DNA of 64,000 nt from Bacteroidota bacterium (GTDB lineage Bacteria > Bacteroidota > Bacteroidia > AKYH767-A > 2013-40CM-41-45). This document shows, piece by piece, positions 53,224 to 60,890 of this stretch (within the stretch, counting starts at the first letter, position 1; each line of letters opens with the position of its first letter). The translations under genes and the position numbers were made by a program. Where the stretch lies: positions 1-64,000 of the forward strand of contig JADKJP010000001.1 of NCBI GenBank assembly GCA_016720935.1, read 5' to 3'. Below the pieces are notes generated by a model that worked only from the letters and a program-made list of their open reading frames with translations, was not told where the DNA came from and made no database searches.

Positions 53224-53681
53224 TGGTTCAGCTCCTTCACTGGTTTATAATTTCCATTTTCAACAACACCGTTCCTATCAGAAGATGAAGATGAAGAGTT
53301 GTCCGCTTGTTGTTCACTTGTTGAACATGTGTTGTTCATCCGTTTAAACCTTTCGGCAGATTTTTTTCCAGCTTTCGACCTTTTTACTCTGAAATCTGCC
53401 TGTTTTATTCTTTCCGACTCTAACCTGTCATGCACAAGACTTTCAGTATGGCTTGGGTCTTGTGTGAACATTTCTTTAACTTTTTCTATACTTTGCTGCT
53501 TGCACCGACCACCTACAAGCGACTTTAGTTGTTTGGTGTTTTTGGGAATTGAACCGTTTAACCAACAATAGCACAACAGCCTCATGTATATTCCTTGCTC
53601 TTCGTGTGTCATCATTGTAACACGTAAGGACCGGAGCCAGTCACCAGGATAAAATTGAAAAGCAGGTGAACTATTGCCCAT
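53220..53681 (-). CDS. DUF1376 (YdaU-type) replication-associated protein
   Basis: 153 residues. The DUF1376 opening is clear: PAFQFYPGDWLRSLRVTMMT, then EEQGIYMRLLCYCWLNGSIP. The C-terminal half is basic and Ser/Asn-rich. DUF1376 proteins occur in phage replication modules next to helicase or helicase-loader genes. It overlaps both neighbours (11 bp upstream, 4 bp downstream), giving a compact HTH-DUF1376-ATPase operon. Confidence 0.85.
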   Translation of the reverse strand: MGNSSPAFQFYPGDWLRSLRVTMMTHEEQGIYMRLLCYCWLNGSIPKNTKQLKSLVGGRCKQQSIEKVKEMFTQDPSHTESLVHDRLESERIKQADFRVKRSKAGKKSAERFKRMNNTCSTSEQQADNSSSSSSDRNGVVENGNYKPVKELNQ

Positions 53682-53979
53682 GCTTCCGGCCCCCCTTCGC
53701 GCTGTTCATCTCCATCACTTGAGCTCTCGAAAAATATACCCTGCGACCAATGCGCTTGAATCGGATTTCTCCGGACCTCATCCATGCATTGATAGTAACG
53801 CGCGAAACCTTCAATTCCTCCTGCAGCTCCTTTGTAGTCAAAAGCGAATCTTGCTCCTGGACCTTAGTAGGTTGCTTCTTAAAATCAGGATGGGAGGTAA
53901 GGAAGGAAGTTAACGCGGCTTTGGCGCCTCGTTGAATAAGATCTTCGATTTCTTCTGGTGACAGAATTGCAGCTTTCAT
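53671..53979 (-). CDS. Excisionase/MerR-type helix-turn-helix protein
   Basis: 102 residues. The C-terminal half is a HTH_17 winged helix: LLTTKELQEELKVSRVTINA, then WMRSGEIRFKRIGRRVYFSR. Such proteins act as excisionases or as activators of mobile element genes. Two inverted repeats lie directly upstream (53981-54000 and 54025-54046) and may be its operator sites. It is the first gene of the replication operon. Confidence 0.8.
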   Translation of the reverse strand: MKAAILSPEEIEDLIQRGAKAALTSFLTSHPDFKKQPTKVQEQDSLLTTKELQEELKVSRVTINAWMRSGEIRFKRIGRRVYFSRAQVMEMNSAKGGRKHGQ

Positions 53980-53980
53980 G

Positions 53981-54000
53981 CTTATACTTCAATTTATAAG
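53981..54000. promoter_or_regulatory. Inverted repeat CTTATA-N8-TATAAG at the HTH gene start
   Basis: Perfect 6-bp arms immediately before the ATG of the HTH gene; an A/T-rich candidate operator or promoter element. Confidence 0.4.
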
Positions 54001-54024
54001 TACAAACATATTGTGCCAGAACCA

Positions 54025-54046
54025 CCCTAAGTTAGGGAACTTAGGG
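54025..54046. promoter_or_regulatory. Inverted repeat CCCTAAGTT-AGGG-AACTTAGGG
   Basis: Perfect 9-bp arms with a 4-base spacer, 46 bp upstream of the HTH gene and 6 bp after the stop of the upstream gene. There is no T-run, so an operator is more likely than a terminator. Confidence 0.5.
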
Positions 54047-54051
54047 ACTAA

Positions 54052-54828
54052 TCAGGATTTGTGTAAATACCTTACTTCTCTGTTTGCGATAGACAAAGCA
54101 GTTGTATAATTGAATTTAGAAAGAACTCCCTTAACAGCTCGTTCTTCGTTTTGAGTGTAACTTGTGTGTATTGGTGCTGCTACATCAGAAAATTTTCGAA
54201 TTGCACCTTGAATATTTTGAATATCCTTATTTGAAAAGCTTCCCCATTCAGAAAAGTGTTTTTCAACTTCAATTCTAAGTAACGGGGCATGGTATGGGAT
54301 ATCACGTTGAAGTTCTTTTGTAAAAATTAAATAAAGCACTGTTCCAATAACCTTATTCCTGTTTTTTACGGGTGACAGACTGGCGCTTGCGTTAAACAAT
54401 GGCAATAAGTCGCTTTGAATCCAAGCCAGTATTGTTTCTCTTTCTTTAATTCCTTGCATTCTATATGCAATGTTGTTTGGAAAACCAGCTTCAGCTCTCT
54501 TTTTTTCAGTAAACAAACTTCCTTTTGTTCTCGCTATCGAAGCATGAATACTGTTAGTAAGGTGTTGAATAAAATCCCGTTTTTCTCCTTTGAATTCATC
54601 AAGATGAAATTTTATATAATCCTGAAACTCCAAAAAGAAATTCTTGAAATTGTGAATGAATTCGCCTTCAACCCGAGAATTCAAATATGTAAAATCTGAA
54701 TCTGTTGCTTCGCTCCTTAATTCATCAATCTCAATCTGAAATTTCGATTTACGAGCTTCATTTTTAAAAACCAATGAATAATAACTTTGGTCCGCAAAAT
54801 CACTAAAACTTTTTTTTTCTCTTTCCAT
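54052..54828 (-). CDS. Hypothetical protein of the element (258 aa)
   Basis: Soluble, mostly helical protein: SFSDFADQSYYSLVFKNEAR, FIHNFKNFFLEFQDYIKFHL, GIKERETILAWIQSDLLPLF and a basic C-terminus (NREVRYLHKS). Not recognised. It lies alone between the integrase-side genes and the HTH operon with gaps on both sides, so it may have its own promoter; such accessory genes near the integrase are often cargo or immunity functions. Confidence 0.65.
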   Translation of the reverse strand: MEREKKSFSDFADQSYYSLVFKNEARKSKFQIEIDELRSEATDSDFTYLNSRVEGEFIHNFKNFFLEFQDYIKFHLDEFKGEKRDFIQHLTNSIHASIARTKGSLFTEKKRAEAGFPNNIAYRMQGIKERETILAWIQSDLLPLFNASASLSPVKNRNKVIGTVLYLIFTKELQRDIPYHAPLLRIEVEKHFSEWGSFSNKDIQNIQGAIRKFSDVAAPIHTSYTQNEERAVKGVLSKFNYTTALSIANREVRYLHKS

Positions 54829-54855
54829 TCGTCCAAGAAATTAGTTTAAGTAAAC

Positions 54856-54883
54856 GCGCCCGGAACAATTAAGAACCGGGCGC
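54856..54883. terminator. GC-rich hairpin between two element genes
   Basis: GCGCCCGG / CCGGGCGC perfect 8-bp stem with a 12-base loop, 13 bp after the stop of the 54896-55243 gene on the minus strand. The following T-run is short, so termination is plausible but not certain. Confidence 0.6.
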
Positions 54884-54895
54884 AAAAATGTACTA

Positions 54896-55243
54896 CTATT
54901 TTTGTAAGCCCATGTACTGAGCTGATAGCTTGTTGAATTCGTTTTCTGGAATTGTGTTTATTGCACCTTCAATTTTTCGGAGGCTTGCTGTAAGGTTATT
55001 GATAAGGGTCAGTTTTTCAGCGATCTTAGTGCCCTGGGCAGCATAATTTGGATCTGTTAATGCAAGCTCAAACATTGTATTCAGCTCTTCCGTTGTTTTT
55101 TCCGCACTCTGTATCCCTACAATATCAAGGGCGGCATGAAAAATTGTCAGTAGTTCTTTTGAGTATTTGAATTCTTGCTGTTGTACTTCAACAGATGGTT
55201 TGTTCACTGGCAATGAAATTGATTTTCTGGCTGTGGTTTTCAT
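54896..55243 (-). CDS. Hypothetical protein of the element (115 aa)
   Basis: Helical protein with a basic N-terminus (MKTTARKSISLPVNKPSVEV) and a long helical part (LLTIFHAALDIVGIQSAEKT, IAEKLTLINNLTASLRKIEG). It lies 37 bp downstream of the integrase on the same strand and could be an integration accessory protein. Not recognised. Confidence 0.6.
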   Translation of the reverse strand: MKTTARKSISLPVNKPSVEVQQQEFKYSKELLTIFHAALDIVGIQSAEKTTEELNTMFELALTDPNYAAQGTKIAEKLTLINNLTASLRKIEGAINTIPENEFNKLSAQYMGLQK

Positions 55244-55280
55244 CGGTGTTTGATTTTAGAAATGTGAAAATTTATGTTGG

Positions 55281-56570
55281 TTAAACTACTTTCATGTTTG
55301 AATCTGGCTTTTTATTCCAAACTCTATTGACTTCAGATTCAGTGATTTTTTCAGTGATCTTGATGTAGGATTGCATTGTTTTATAGTCTGTATGACCTGA
55401 AACATTCATAATAACTTCAGGCTGCATTCCATCAAGTAGACTGATTGTGATGAATGATGAACGGCCTCTGTGAACAAACAACAATTCCCATTTTTGTTTT
55501 GTGATCGCCTCCTTTGCGGTTCCTTTGTTTTTCACTATTGTAATCGGTTCGTCAATTCCTGCCAGTCTTGCAATCTCTTTGATATGCTTATTCACTTTCG
55601 TACTGCTAACACGTGGAAGGGGATAGGTGTCACTTTTGTACTTAGAAAGAATATACAGGGCCGGATCAGACAAAGGAATTCTTACAGGTGTATCTGTTTT
55701 TTCCTGTGAAACACTCCAAAAATTACCCTTGATTTGATTTCTGGTGATCTTTGAAATATCTCCCCACCTTTGCCCGGTGTAACAACCAAAACAGAAAAGA
55801 TCCCTGGCACGTTCGTAGGCTTCTATAGTAGCGTCCGATAAATTTGATTTGCTGAAATCGTAATATAAAATACTTTCAATCTCAGCCTTCGACAGGTAAA
55901 CTACATTCGGTTTGTGCTGTGGTAAGAATTCAAACCCCTTCCATCCTTTATTGGTTGTGAGCTCCTCTAATTCTGCCCATTTCATGAATGTTCTGAGTAG
56001 TTTGAAATTCTTGTTGGTGGTTGTATTAACGTATTTCTTCTCTTTGACAAAGTAGTTTTGAAGTGATCTGTAGAAATCAGGGTTCATTGATTCAAAATCA
56101 ACGGTCCTGATCTGTGAAAATTCCTCCAATAAGCGCTGAAGGTTTTTGTATTTTCTAATAGTTGAAAGACCTCTCTTTGTTTCCTTCTCTGAAGTGAACC
56201 TGTTAAAAGCATCCCAGAAGTCTCGCTTCGATTCAATTGGATTCCCGAAGATGAAATCAATTATTTCAGTCCGGTATTGAGTAGGGGACAATTTGCGCCC
56301 ATCTCTTGCGAGATTATCGTTAAATTCCTTTGCCCGGTTGATTATCCTTTCGAGTCTGATATTCAGTTCAACAGCACCGGAATAAGAAGCCAATACACGC
56401 TGTTTCTGTTGGTTCCAAGCTTTGGGCTTGATCCGTTCAGAAGTGCTTATCTTGGTGGTTTGCCGTTGTGATCTCAGGCCGTCTTCGGACTTGATAGTCC
56501 TCCGAACAAAAAGCAGAATTGTAGTTTCTGACGCTGATTGGGGATCAGCCAAAAAGAATTTGTATTTCAT
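55281..56570 (-). CDS. int: Tyrosine recombinase/integrase (Bacteroidota phage-integrase type)
   Basis: 429 residues. An N-terminal arm-binding-like part is followed by a SAM-like core-binding domain (DFWDAFNRFTSEKETKRGLS, RTFMKWAELEEL) and a catalytic domain with Arg in YTGQRWGDISKI, the HxxR motif in FVHRGRSSFIT, and SGHTDYKTMQSYIKI carrying the last His and the nucleophile Tyr. It integrates the element into tRNA-Arg; attR is 171 bp from its start. Repeated CGGGACCAA words lie in its promoter region. Confidence 0.93.
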   Translation of the reverse strand: MKYKFFLADPQSASETTILLFVRRTIKSEDGLRSQRQTTKISTSERIKPKAWNQQKQRVLASYSGAVELNIRLERIINRAKEFNDNLARDGRKLSPTQYRTEIIDFIFGNPIESKRDFWDAFNRFTSEKETKRGLSTIRKYKNLQRLLEEFSQIRTVDFESMNPDFYRSLQNYFVKEKKYVNTTTNKNFKLLRTFMKWAELEELTTNKGWKGFEFLPQHKPNVVYLSKAEIESILYYDFSKSNLSDATIEAYERARDLFCFGCYTGQRWGDISKITRNQIKGNFWSVSQEKTDTPVRIPLSDPALYILSKYKSDTYPLPRVSSTKVNKHIKEIARLAGIDEPITIVKNKGTAKEAITKQKWELLFVHRGRSSFITISLLDGMQPEVIMNVSGHTDYKTMQSYIKITEKITESEVNRVWNKKPDSNMKVV

Positions 56571-56602
56571 AATCGTCCAAGATTGATTCAGTAAAGATAA
56601 GT

Positions 56603-56623
56603 CGGGACCAAGTCGGGACCAAA
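56603..56623 (+). promoter_or_regulatory. Candidate integrase arm sites, right (two CGGGACCAA)
   Basis: Two direct copies of GTCGGGACCAA, 11 bp apart, 33-53 bp upstream of the integrase start. The same word is found once near attL (43808-43817). Binding here could also repress int. Confidence 0.5.
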
Positions 56624-56740
56624 TTACATTAGTTTAACTTATCAACAATATGCTCAAACTTTACAACATATTGCGTTCACCCTCTGGAAACAAGGCCTTC
56701 AGCGCATCTTTCAGCGGGAATGATGTAAACTGAAGTAAAA

Positions 56741-56765
56741 GGGGTTTGACTCCCTCTGGGTCCAC
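56741..56765 (+). repeat. attR of the tRNA-Arg element (25 bp)
   Basis: Repeat of the tRNA-Arg 3' end with one mismatch in the T-loop position. It is followed by the original tRNA terminator. Confidence 0.9.
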
Positions 56766-56771
56766 CAGGAG

Positions 56772-56800
56772 AAACCGGTTCAACAGAACCGGTTTTTTTT
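56772..56800 (+). terminator. Displaced chromosomal terminator of tRNA-Arg
   Basis: AACCGGTT / AACCGGTT perfect stem with a CAACAG loop and nine T. It now lies 13 kb from its tRNA, directly after attR. Confidence 0.88.
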
Positions 56801-56877
56801 TGCGGTTTTTCCACCCGAATCGTTGAAAAGTCAGCATAAAAGAACCGGATATTCCGAATAAAAACAGGGAAAGCCAT

Positions 56878-56885
56878 TATCTTTG
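56878..56885 (+). promoter_or_regulatory. -7 box TATCTTTG upstream of the phosphohexomutase gene
   Basis: Exact TAnnTTTG match 34 bases before the start; the -33 TTG is not clear. Confidence 0.45.
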
Positions 56886-56919
56886 TATCCTTGATTTTTA
56901 CCCTATAAATTTAATCAGT

Positions 56920-58290
56920 TTGGCACTCATCAAATCAATTTCAGGAATCAGAGGGACAATTGGCGGGAAACCCGGAGAAGGTTTGACACCTGTAGATATT
57001 GTTAAGTACACCGCGGCCTATGGCACCTGGCTCATGGGTAATTTACCGAAAAGTAATCGCAGACCTGTTGTCGCACTTGGCCGTGATGCCCGCATTTCAG
57101 GAGAGATGGTACAAAATCTCGTTGCTGGTACGTTGAAGGGACTTGGCATCGATGTTATCTATCTCGGGCTTTCAACAACACCAACGGTTGAAATGGCGGT
57201 GAAGGATATGAAAGCTGACGGTGGGATCATTCTCACTGCCAGTCATAATCCCAAACAATGGAATGCCTTAAAACTTTTAAATAACCTCGGCGAATTTATT
57301 TCAGCTGCCGATGGTGCTGAAGTACTGCGGATCGCGAATGAGGATGCTTTCAGTTTCGCGGAAGTGAACAAGCTCGGGAAGTATACAACCGAGCCTCATT
57401 ATCACCTCAAACACATCGAGAAAATCCTTTCTCTGCCATTGGTGGATGTAAAAGCCATCAAAGCCCGTAAATTCCGGATCGTTATTGATTGCGTGAATTC
57501 ATCCGGTGGCATTGTGCTTCCTGTATTGCTTAAAGCGCTTGGCGTAGAAGAAATTATTGAATTGTACTGTGAACCTACAGGGCAGTTTCCTCACAACCCG
57601 GAACCATTACCGGAGCATCTCGGAGATATTTCCAAAGAAGTAAAAAAGAAAAACGCGCACCTCGGAATTGTTGTTGATCCGGATGTAGATCGTCTCGCGC
57701 TGGTGTGTGAAGATGGTGAAATGTTTGGGGAAGAATATACTCTGGTAGCAGTCGCTGATTATATTCTGAAACATAAAAAAGGAAACACTGTTTCCAATCT
57801 TTCGAGTACACGTGCGCTGCGTGATGTCACTGAAAAAGCGGGAGGCAAATATTTTGCCGCCGCGGTGGGTGAAGTAAATGTAGTGGAAGCGATGAAAGCC
57901 AATCATGCTGTGATCGGTGGAGAAGGAAATGGCGGTATCATTTATCCTGAATTGCATTATGGTCGTGACGCTCTGGTTGGTATCGCTTTGTTCCTGACAC
58001 ATCTTGCGCAAACAGGAAAAACAACTTCCATGCTAAGAGCGACTTACCCCAACTATTATATTTCAAAGAATAAAATTGAGCTCACTCCGGAAATCAATGT
58101 TGACAAGATCCTGGAAGGTATTCAGTCCAAATACAAAAAACAACCCATCAACACCATTGATGGAGTGAAGATTGAATTTGACAAGGAATGGGTACATCTC
58201 AGAAAAAGCAATACTGAACCTATTATCCGGATCTATGCGGAAAGTCAAAGCCAGACCACTGCTGAAAATCTGGCCGAAAAATCATTTTGA
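56920..58290 (+). CDS. glmM: Phosphoglucosamine mutase / phosphohexomutase (GlmM-like)
   Basis: 456 residues as read, starting at TTG 56920 (LALIKSISGIRGTIGGKPGE, the usual N-terminus of this group in Bacteroidota). Active-site Ser108 lies in TASHNP, the Mg loop is DPDVDR, the sugar loop GEGNGG, and the phosphate loop RKSNTEPIIRIYAE. It converts glucosamine-6-phosphate to the 1-phosphate for cell wall precursors, or acts on another hexose phosphate. The last residues (NLAEKSF) look cut short: with one T fewer in the TTTT at 58285-58288 the frame continues DIKDMISEKSMR to 58327, a more natural end. Confidence 0.9.
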   Translation: MALIKSISGIRGTIGGKPGEGLTPVDIVKYTAAYGTWLMGNLPKSNRRPVVALGRDARISGEMVQNLVAGTLKGLGIDVIYLGLSTTPTVEMAVKDMKADGGIILTASHNPKQWNALKLLNNLGEFISAADGAEVLRIANEDAFSFAEVNKLGKYTTEPHYHLKHIEKILSLPLVDVKAIKARKFRIVIDCVNSSGGIVLPVLLKALGVEEIIELYCEPTGQFPHNPEPLPEHLGDISKEVKKKNAHLGIVVDPDVDRLALVCEDGEMFGEEYTLVAVADYILKHKKGNTVSNLSSTRALRDVTEKAGGKYFAAAVGEVNVVEAMKANHAVIGGEGNGGIIYPELHYGRDALVGIALFLTHLAQTGKTTSMLRATYPNYYISKNKIELTPEINVDKILEGIQSKYKKQPINTIDGVKIEFDKEWVHLRKSNTEPIIRIYAESQSQTTAENLAEKSF

Positions 58291-58378
58291 CATCAAAGAC
58301 ATGATCAGCGAGAAGTCAATGCGTTGATAAAAATTTATTGTTAATTCCGGGCTTGCCCACAAAAGCTGTATTAGCCAC

Positions 58379-59518
58379 ATGAGAGTTTATCTCGACAACG
58401 CTGCGACCACGCCCCTCGATGAGGAAGTTTATGAAGCGATGCTTCCTGTTCTCAAGCAGGGATTTGGAAATCCTTCTTCCATACATTCTTTTGGAAGGGA
58501 AATAAAAACCGCGATTGAAAATTCCAGAAAGACAGTAGCGAAAATTCTTCGAGCAGCTCCTTCAGAAATCTTTTTTACTTCGGGAGGAACTGAGGCAGAC
58601 AATACCGCGATATTCTGTGCGGTTCGCGATTTAGGAATTCGTCACATCATCACTTCAAAAATCGAACATCACGCGGTTTTGCACACGGTTGAAGAATTGC
58701 AAAAAGAAGGAAAGATAAAACTCAGTTATGTTGATCTGGATGAAAAAGGAAAAGTAAAGCTGGATCATCTCGAAGAATTATTGAAGACGAACGAAAGAAG
58801 TTTGGTGTCCTTAATGCATGCCAACAACGAATTGGGAAATGTTCTTCCCTTGAAAGAAGTGGGCGAACTCTGTAAAAAGTATGATGCATTGTTTCATAGT
58901 GATACGGTGCAAACCATGGGACATTTTCCCATTGATGTGAAAGAAACAAATGTTCATTTCATTACCTGCGCTGCTCATAAATTTCATGGACCGAAAGGAA
59001 TTGGATTTCTTTTTATCAGCAACAAAGTAAAAATCCATCCTTTCATTTTTGGCGGAGCTCAGGAAAGAAATATGCGTGGGGGCACTGAAAATGTTTATGG
59101 AATTGTGGGACTGGCAAAAGCTCTGGAATTGGCCACAGGTCACATGGAAGAGCATCGTCAACATATTCTAGGTCTGAAAAAATACATGATTGGAAAGCTG
59201 GTTGAAAACATTCCGGGCATTCAGTTCAATGGTGATTCGGCCAGTGATGAGAGTTTGTATACCGTATTAAATGTCGCTTTTCCACCTTCTGAAAATTCGG
59301 AAATGTTACTGTTCAATCTGGATATTGCTGGTATTGCATGTTCCGGTGGCAGCGCGTGTTCTTCAGGCAGTAATGCGGGTTCACATGTGTTGAAGGCAAT
59401 TTATGGAGAAGTCGATCGTCCTTCTGTGCGTTGTTCATTTAGCAAGTACAATACAAAAGAAGAGATTGATTTTGTGATTGAAAAACTAAAGGAATTGTAT
59501 ACAGTGAAAGTAGCTTGA
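58379..59518 (+). CDS. Cysteine desulfurase (NifS/IscS-type)
   Basis: 379-residue PLP enzyme that takes sulfur from cysteine for Fe-S clusters or thiolation. YLDNAATTPLDEEVYEAM opens the protein, the PLP-binding Lys201 is in CAAHKFHGPKG, and the persulfide Cys327 is in GGSACSSGS. The short loop around the Cys fits the IscS/NifS class I type. No iscU or suf genes are adjacent. An IS3 element is inserted 10 bp after the stop. Confidence 0.93.
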   Translation: MRVYLDNAATTPLDEEVYEAMLPVLKQGFGNPSSIHSFGREIKTAIENSRKTVAKILRAAPSEIFFTSGGTEADNTAIFCAVRDLGIRHIITSKIEHHAVLHTVEELQKEGKIKLSYVDLDEKGKVKLDHLEELLKTNERSLVSLMHANNELGNVLPLKEVGELCKKYDALFHSDTVQTMGHFPIDVKETNVHFITCAAHKFHGPKGIGFLFISNKVKIHPFIFGGAQERNMRGGTENVYGIVGLAKALELATGHMEEHRQHILGLKKYMIGKLVENIPGIQFNGDSASDESLYTVLNVAFPPSENSEMLLFNLDIAGIACSGGSACSSGSNAGSHVLKAIYGEVDRPSVRCSFSKYNTKEEIDFVIEKLKELYTVKVA

Positions 59519-59551
59519 ACTAATGAATCGTCCTAAAATAGGTTGACAATT

Positions 59552-60404
59552 TTAAATGGTCCCGATTGCCTGAGGTAATCGGGATTTTTTATTTAAATAC
59601 ACTTCCTCTGGCGTTTTCATTTTCAATGACAGATGTGGTCTGATTGTGTTGTATAAATATATACTTTCTTTTAACAATTCGCATACCTGCTGCAGTGATT
59701 TTAACTTTCTGTCTAAACCAAATTCCTCTTTTATGCTTCTGTTCATCCGTTCAGCTAACGCATTTTCATAGGGATCAGAGTTTTCTGTCATACTCAATTG
59801 AATGTTGTTCTTCCAGGTTAACTCACTGTACTCTTTGCTACAATACTGTAATCCTCTGTCTGAATGATGAATGGTAGATATTTGGTGTATTTTATTATTA
59901 GCCGCCATTTTTAATGCTTCTATCATACTGGAAGTCTCCATAGTTCTATCTACTGCGTAACCTACGATCTTTCTACTAAAAGCATCTGTGATCATGTTCA
60001 AGTAGCAATTTCCTTCTTCAGTCTTAATATAGGTGATATCCTTACCCATACCTGATCCGGTTTTTCAATGGTCATGTCTTTAATCAGATTAGGCCATTTC
60101 CGAAGCCAATGCTTACTCATTGTTGTTTGCACATATCTCCGTTTTGGATGAATCAACAGATTCAGTTCTCGTAGTAAATCAAAGAGTTTATCTCTACCAA
60201 ATTTGATTTGTAATTCCCTAAGCTGATCTTTAAAAAGATGATACAGCTTTCGCGTTCCTAATCTGGGCAAGAGTTTACGGTATTGATCGACCAGCTTTTT
60301 AACTGCAATTTTCTTTTGCGCCTCCTGTGCAGTCTGATTTTCCAGCTTATAAAAATATTGTCTGGTAAAGCCAAGTGCAGTCGCTATCAGTTTGGTTGAT
60401 CGCT
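59552..60404 (-). CDS. IS3 transposase orfB (DDE integrase domain), one internal frameshift
   Basis: rve-type DDE transposase. The upstream part has RSTKLIATALGFTRQYFYKL and LPRLGTRKLYHLFKDQL (HTH_21). The catalytic domain has DITYIKTEEGNCYLNMITDA (first Asp), HHSDRGLQYCS (second Asp) and AERMNRSIKEEFG (Glu). The frame breaks near 60040-60046, between DQVWV and DITYI, by one base, just before the first catalytic Asp. If real this copy is inactive; if an error it is intact. It is normally made as an OrfAB fusion by -1 frameshifting at 60404-60410. Confidence 0.85.
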
Positions 60405-60791
60405 TTTTTTCTCCTGTTCCTCGGAAGCTTTTAACGACAGGAGCAAATACTTTTTTCGGATATCAGTTCCAAGAGTTTCATCTGCGATATCAATGGCTCG
60501 GTTAAGAATTTCTTTTTCTGCCTCTAATCGTTTGATCTTCTTTTCCAATTCACTGATTTGTGATCTAGGGGGTCGTTTTGATTTCACAGGCGTTTTGCTT
60601 TTCCAGTCTAATGTACCATGTTTTCTTAACCAGGTCAAGACCGTACTTTTTCCTTGGATACCATACTGTTTTTGACTCTGCTTGTACGTAATAAGCCCTT
60701 TTTCGACTTCATCTACAACTTGCAATTTGAAGGCTAAACTATAATCCCGTTGAGTCCTTTTCTCTTTTGCCGAAGCACCTTTGTTTCTCAT
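60387..60791 (-). CDS. IS3 transposase orfA (HTH_Tnp_1)
   Basis: About 134 residues from ATG 60791 (MRNKGASAKEKRTQRDYSLA). HTH: FKLQVVDEVEKGLITYKQSQ and YGIQGKSTVLTWLRKHGTLD. A leucine-zipper-like helix follows (SELEKKIKRLEAEKEILNRA). It ends at EEQEKKSDQPN, where the A7 run gives the shift into orfB. Confidence 0.9.
   Translation of the reverse strand: MRNKGASAKEKRTQRDYSLAFKLQVVDEVEKGLITYKQSQKQYGIQGKSTVLTWLRKHGTLDWKSKTPVKSKRPPRSQISELEKKIKRLEAEKEILNRAIDIADETLGTDIRKKYLLLSLKASEEQEKKSDQPN
60404..60410 (-). other. Probable -1 ribosomal frameshift site of the IS3 transposase
   Basis: A7 followed by G on the coding strand. A -1 slip changes EKKSDQPN* into EKKKRSTKLIATALGF, joining orfA to orfB as in other IS3 members. 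Confidence 0.75.
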
Positions 60792-60842
60792 ATAAGTTAA
60801 CTTTTGTGTCAACTTATTTCAGGACGAGACATAATATCAAAT

Positions 60843-60871
60843 AAAAAGGGCCAACAAACTGTTGGCCCTTT
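60843..60871 (-). terminator. Terminator after the Spy-like gene
   Basis: GGGCCAACA / TGTTGGCCC stem with a short loop, followed on the minus strand by TTTTTATTT. It lies between the IS and the sigma-factor operon. Confidence 0.9.
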
Positions 60872-60890
60872 CTGCTTTCAAGGGGTAGGG

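Larger units (their letters stand above)
43715..56765. mobile_element. 13-kb integrative element in tRNA-Arg (satellite-like or remnant prophage)
   Basis: Bounded by a 25-bp direct repeat of the tRNA-Arg 3' end, with a tyrosine integrase next to the right repeat. Nearly all genes run on the minus strand from the integrase: two orphans, a HTH/excisionase-like gene, DUF1376, a RecA/DnaB-like ATPase, small coiled-coil and orphan genes, then a tape-measure-like protein. At the attL end are a secreted protein, a FRG-domain protein and a small membrane protein. No capsid, portal, large terminase, tail tube, baseplate or lysis gene is visible. The resident tRNA terminator now lies beyond attR, and the element supplies a new one after attL. 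All reading frames inside are intact. Confidence 0.88.
59528..60827 (-). mobile_element. IS3-family insertion sequence (about 1.3 kb)
   Basis: Imperfect terminal inverted repeats at 59528-59548 and 60807-60827 (TCGTCCTAAAATAGGTTGACA against the complement TCGTCCTGAAATAAGTTGACA, 19 of 21). It has two overlapping transposase frames on the minus strand. No clear target duplication: the flanks read TGAA and GACA. The size and orfA/orfB layout fit the IS3 family. Confidence 0.88.

Noticed and set aside
43715..56765. Complete active prophage
   Set aside because: No capsid, portal, large terminase, tail tube, baseplate or lysis gene could be recognised in the 13 kb.
56677..56877. 66-codon minus-strand frame across attR
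   Set aside because: It reads through the tRNA remnant and the terminator; not a gene.
59528..60827. Target-site duplication flanking the IS3 element
   Set aside because: The bases next to the two inverted repeats do not match as a 3-4 bp direct repeat, so none is reported.
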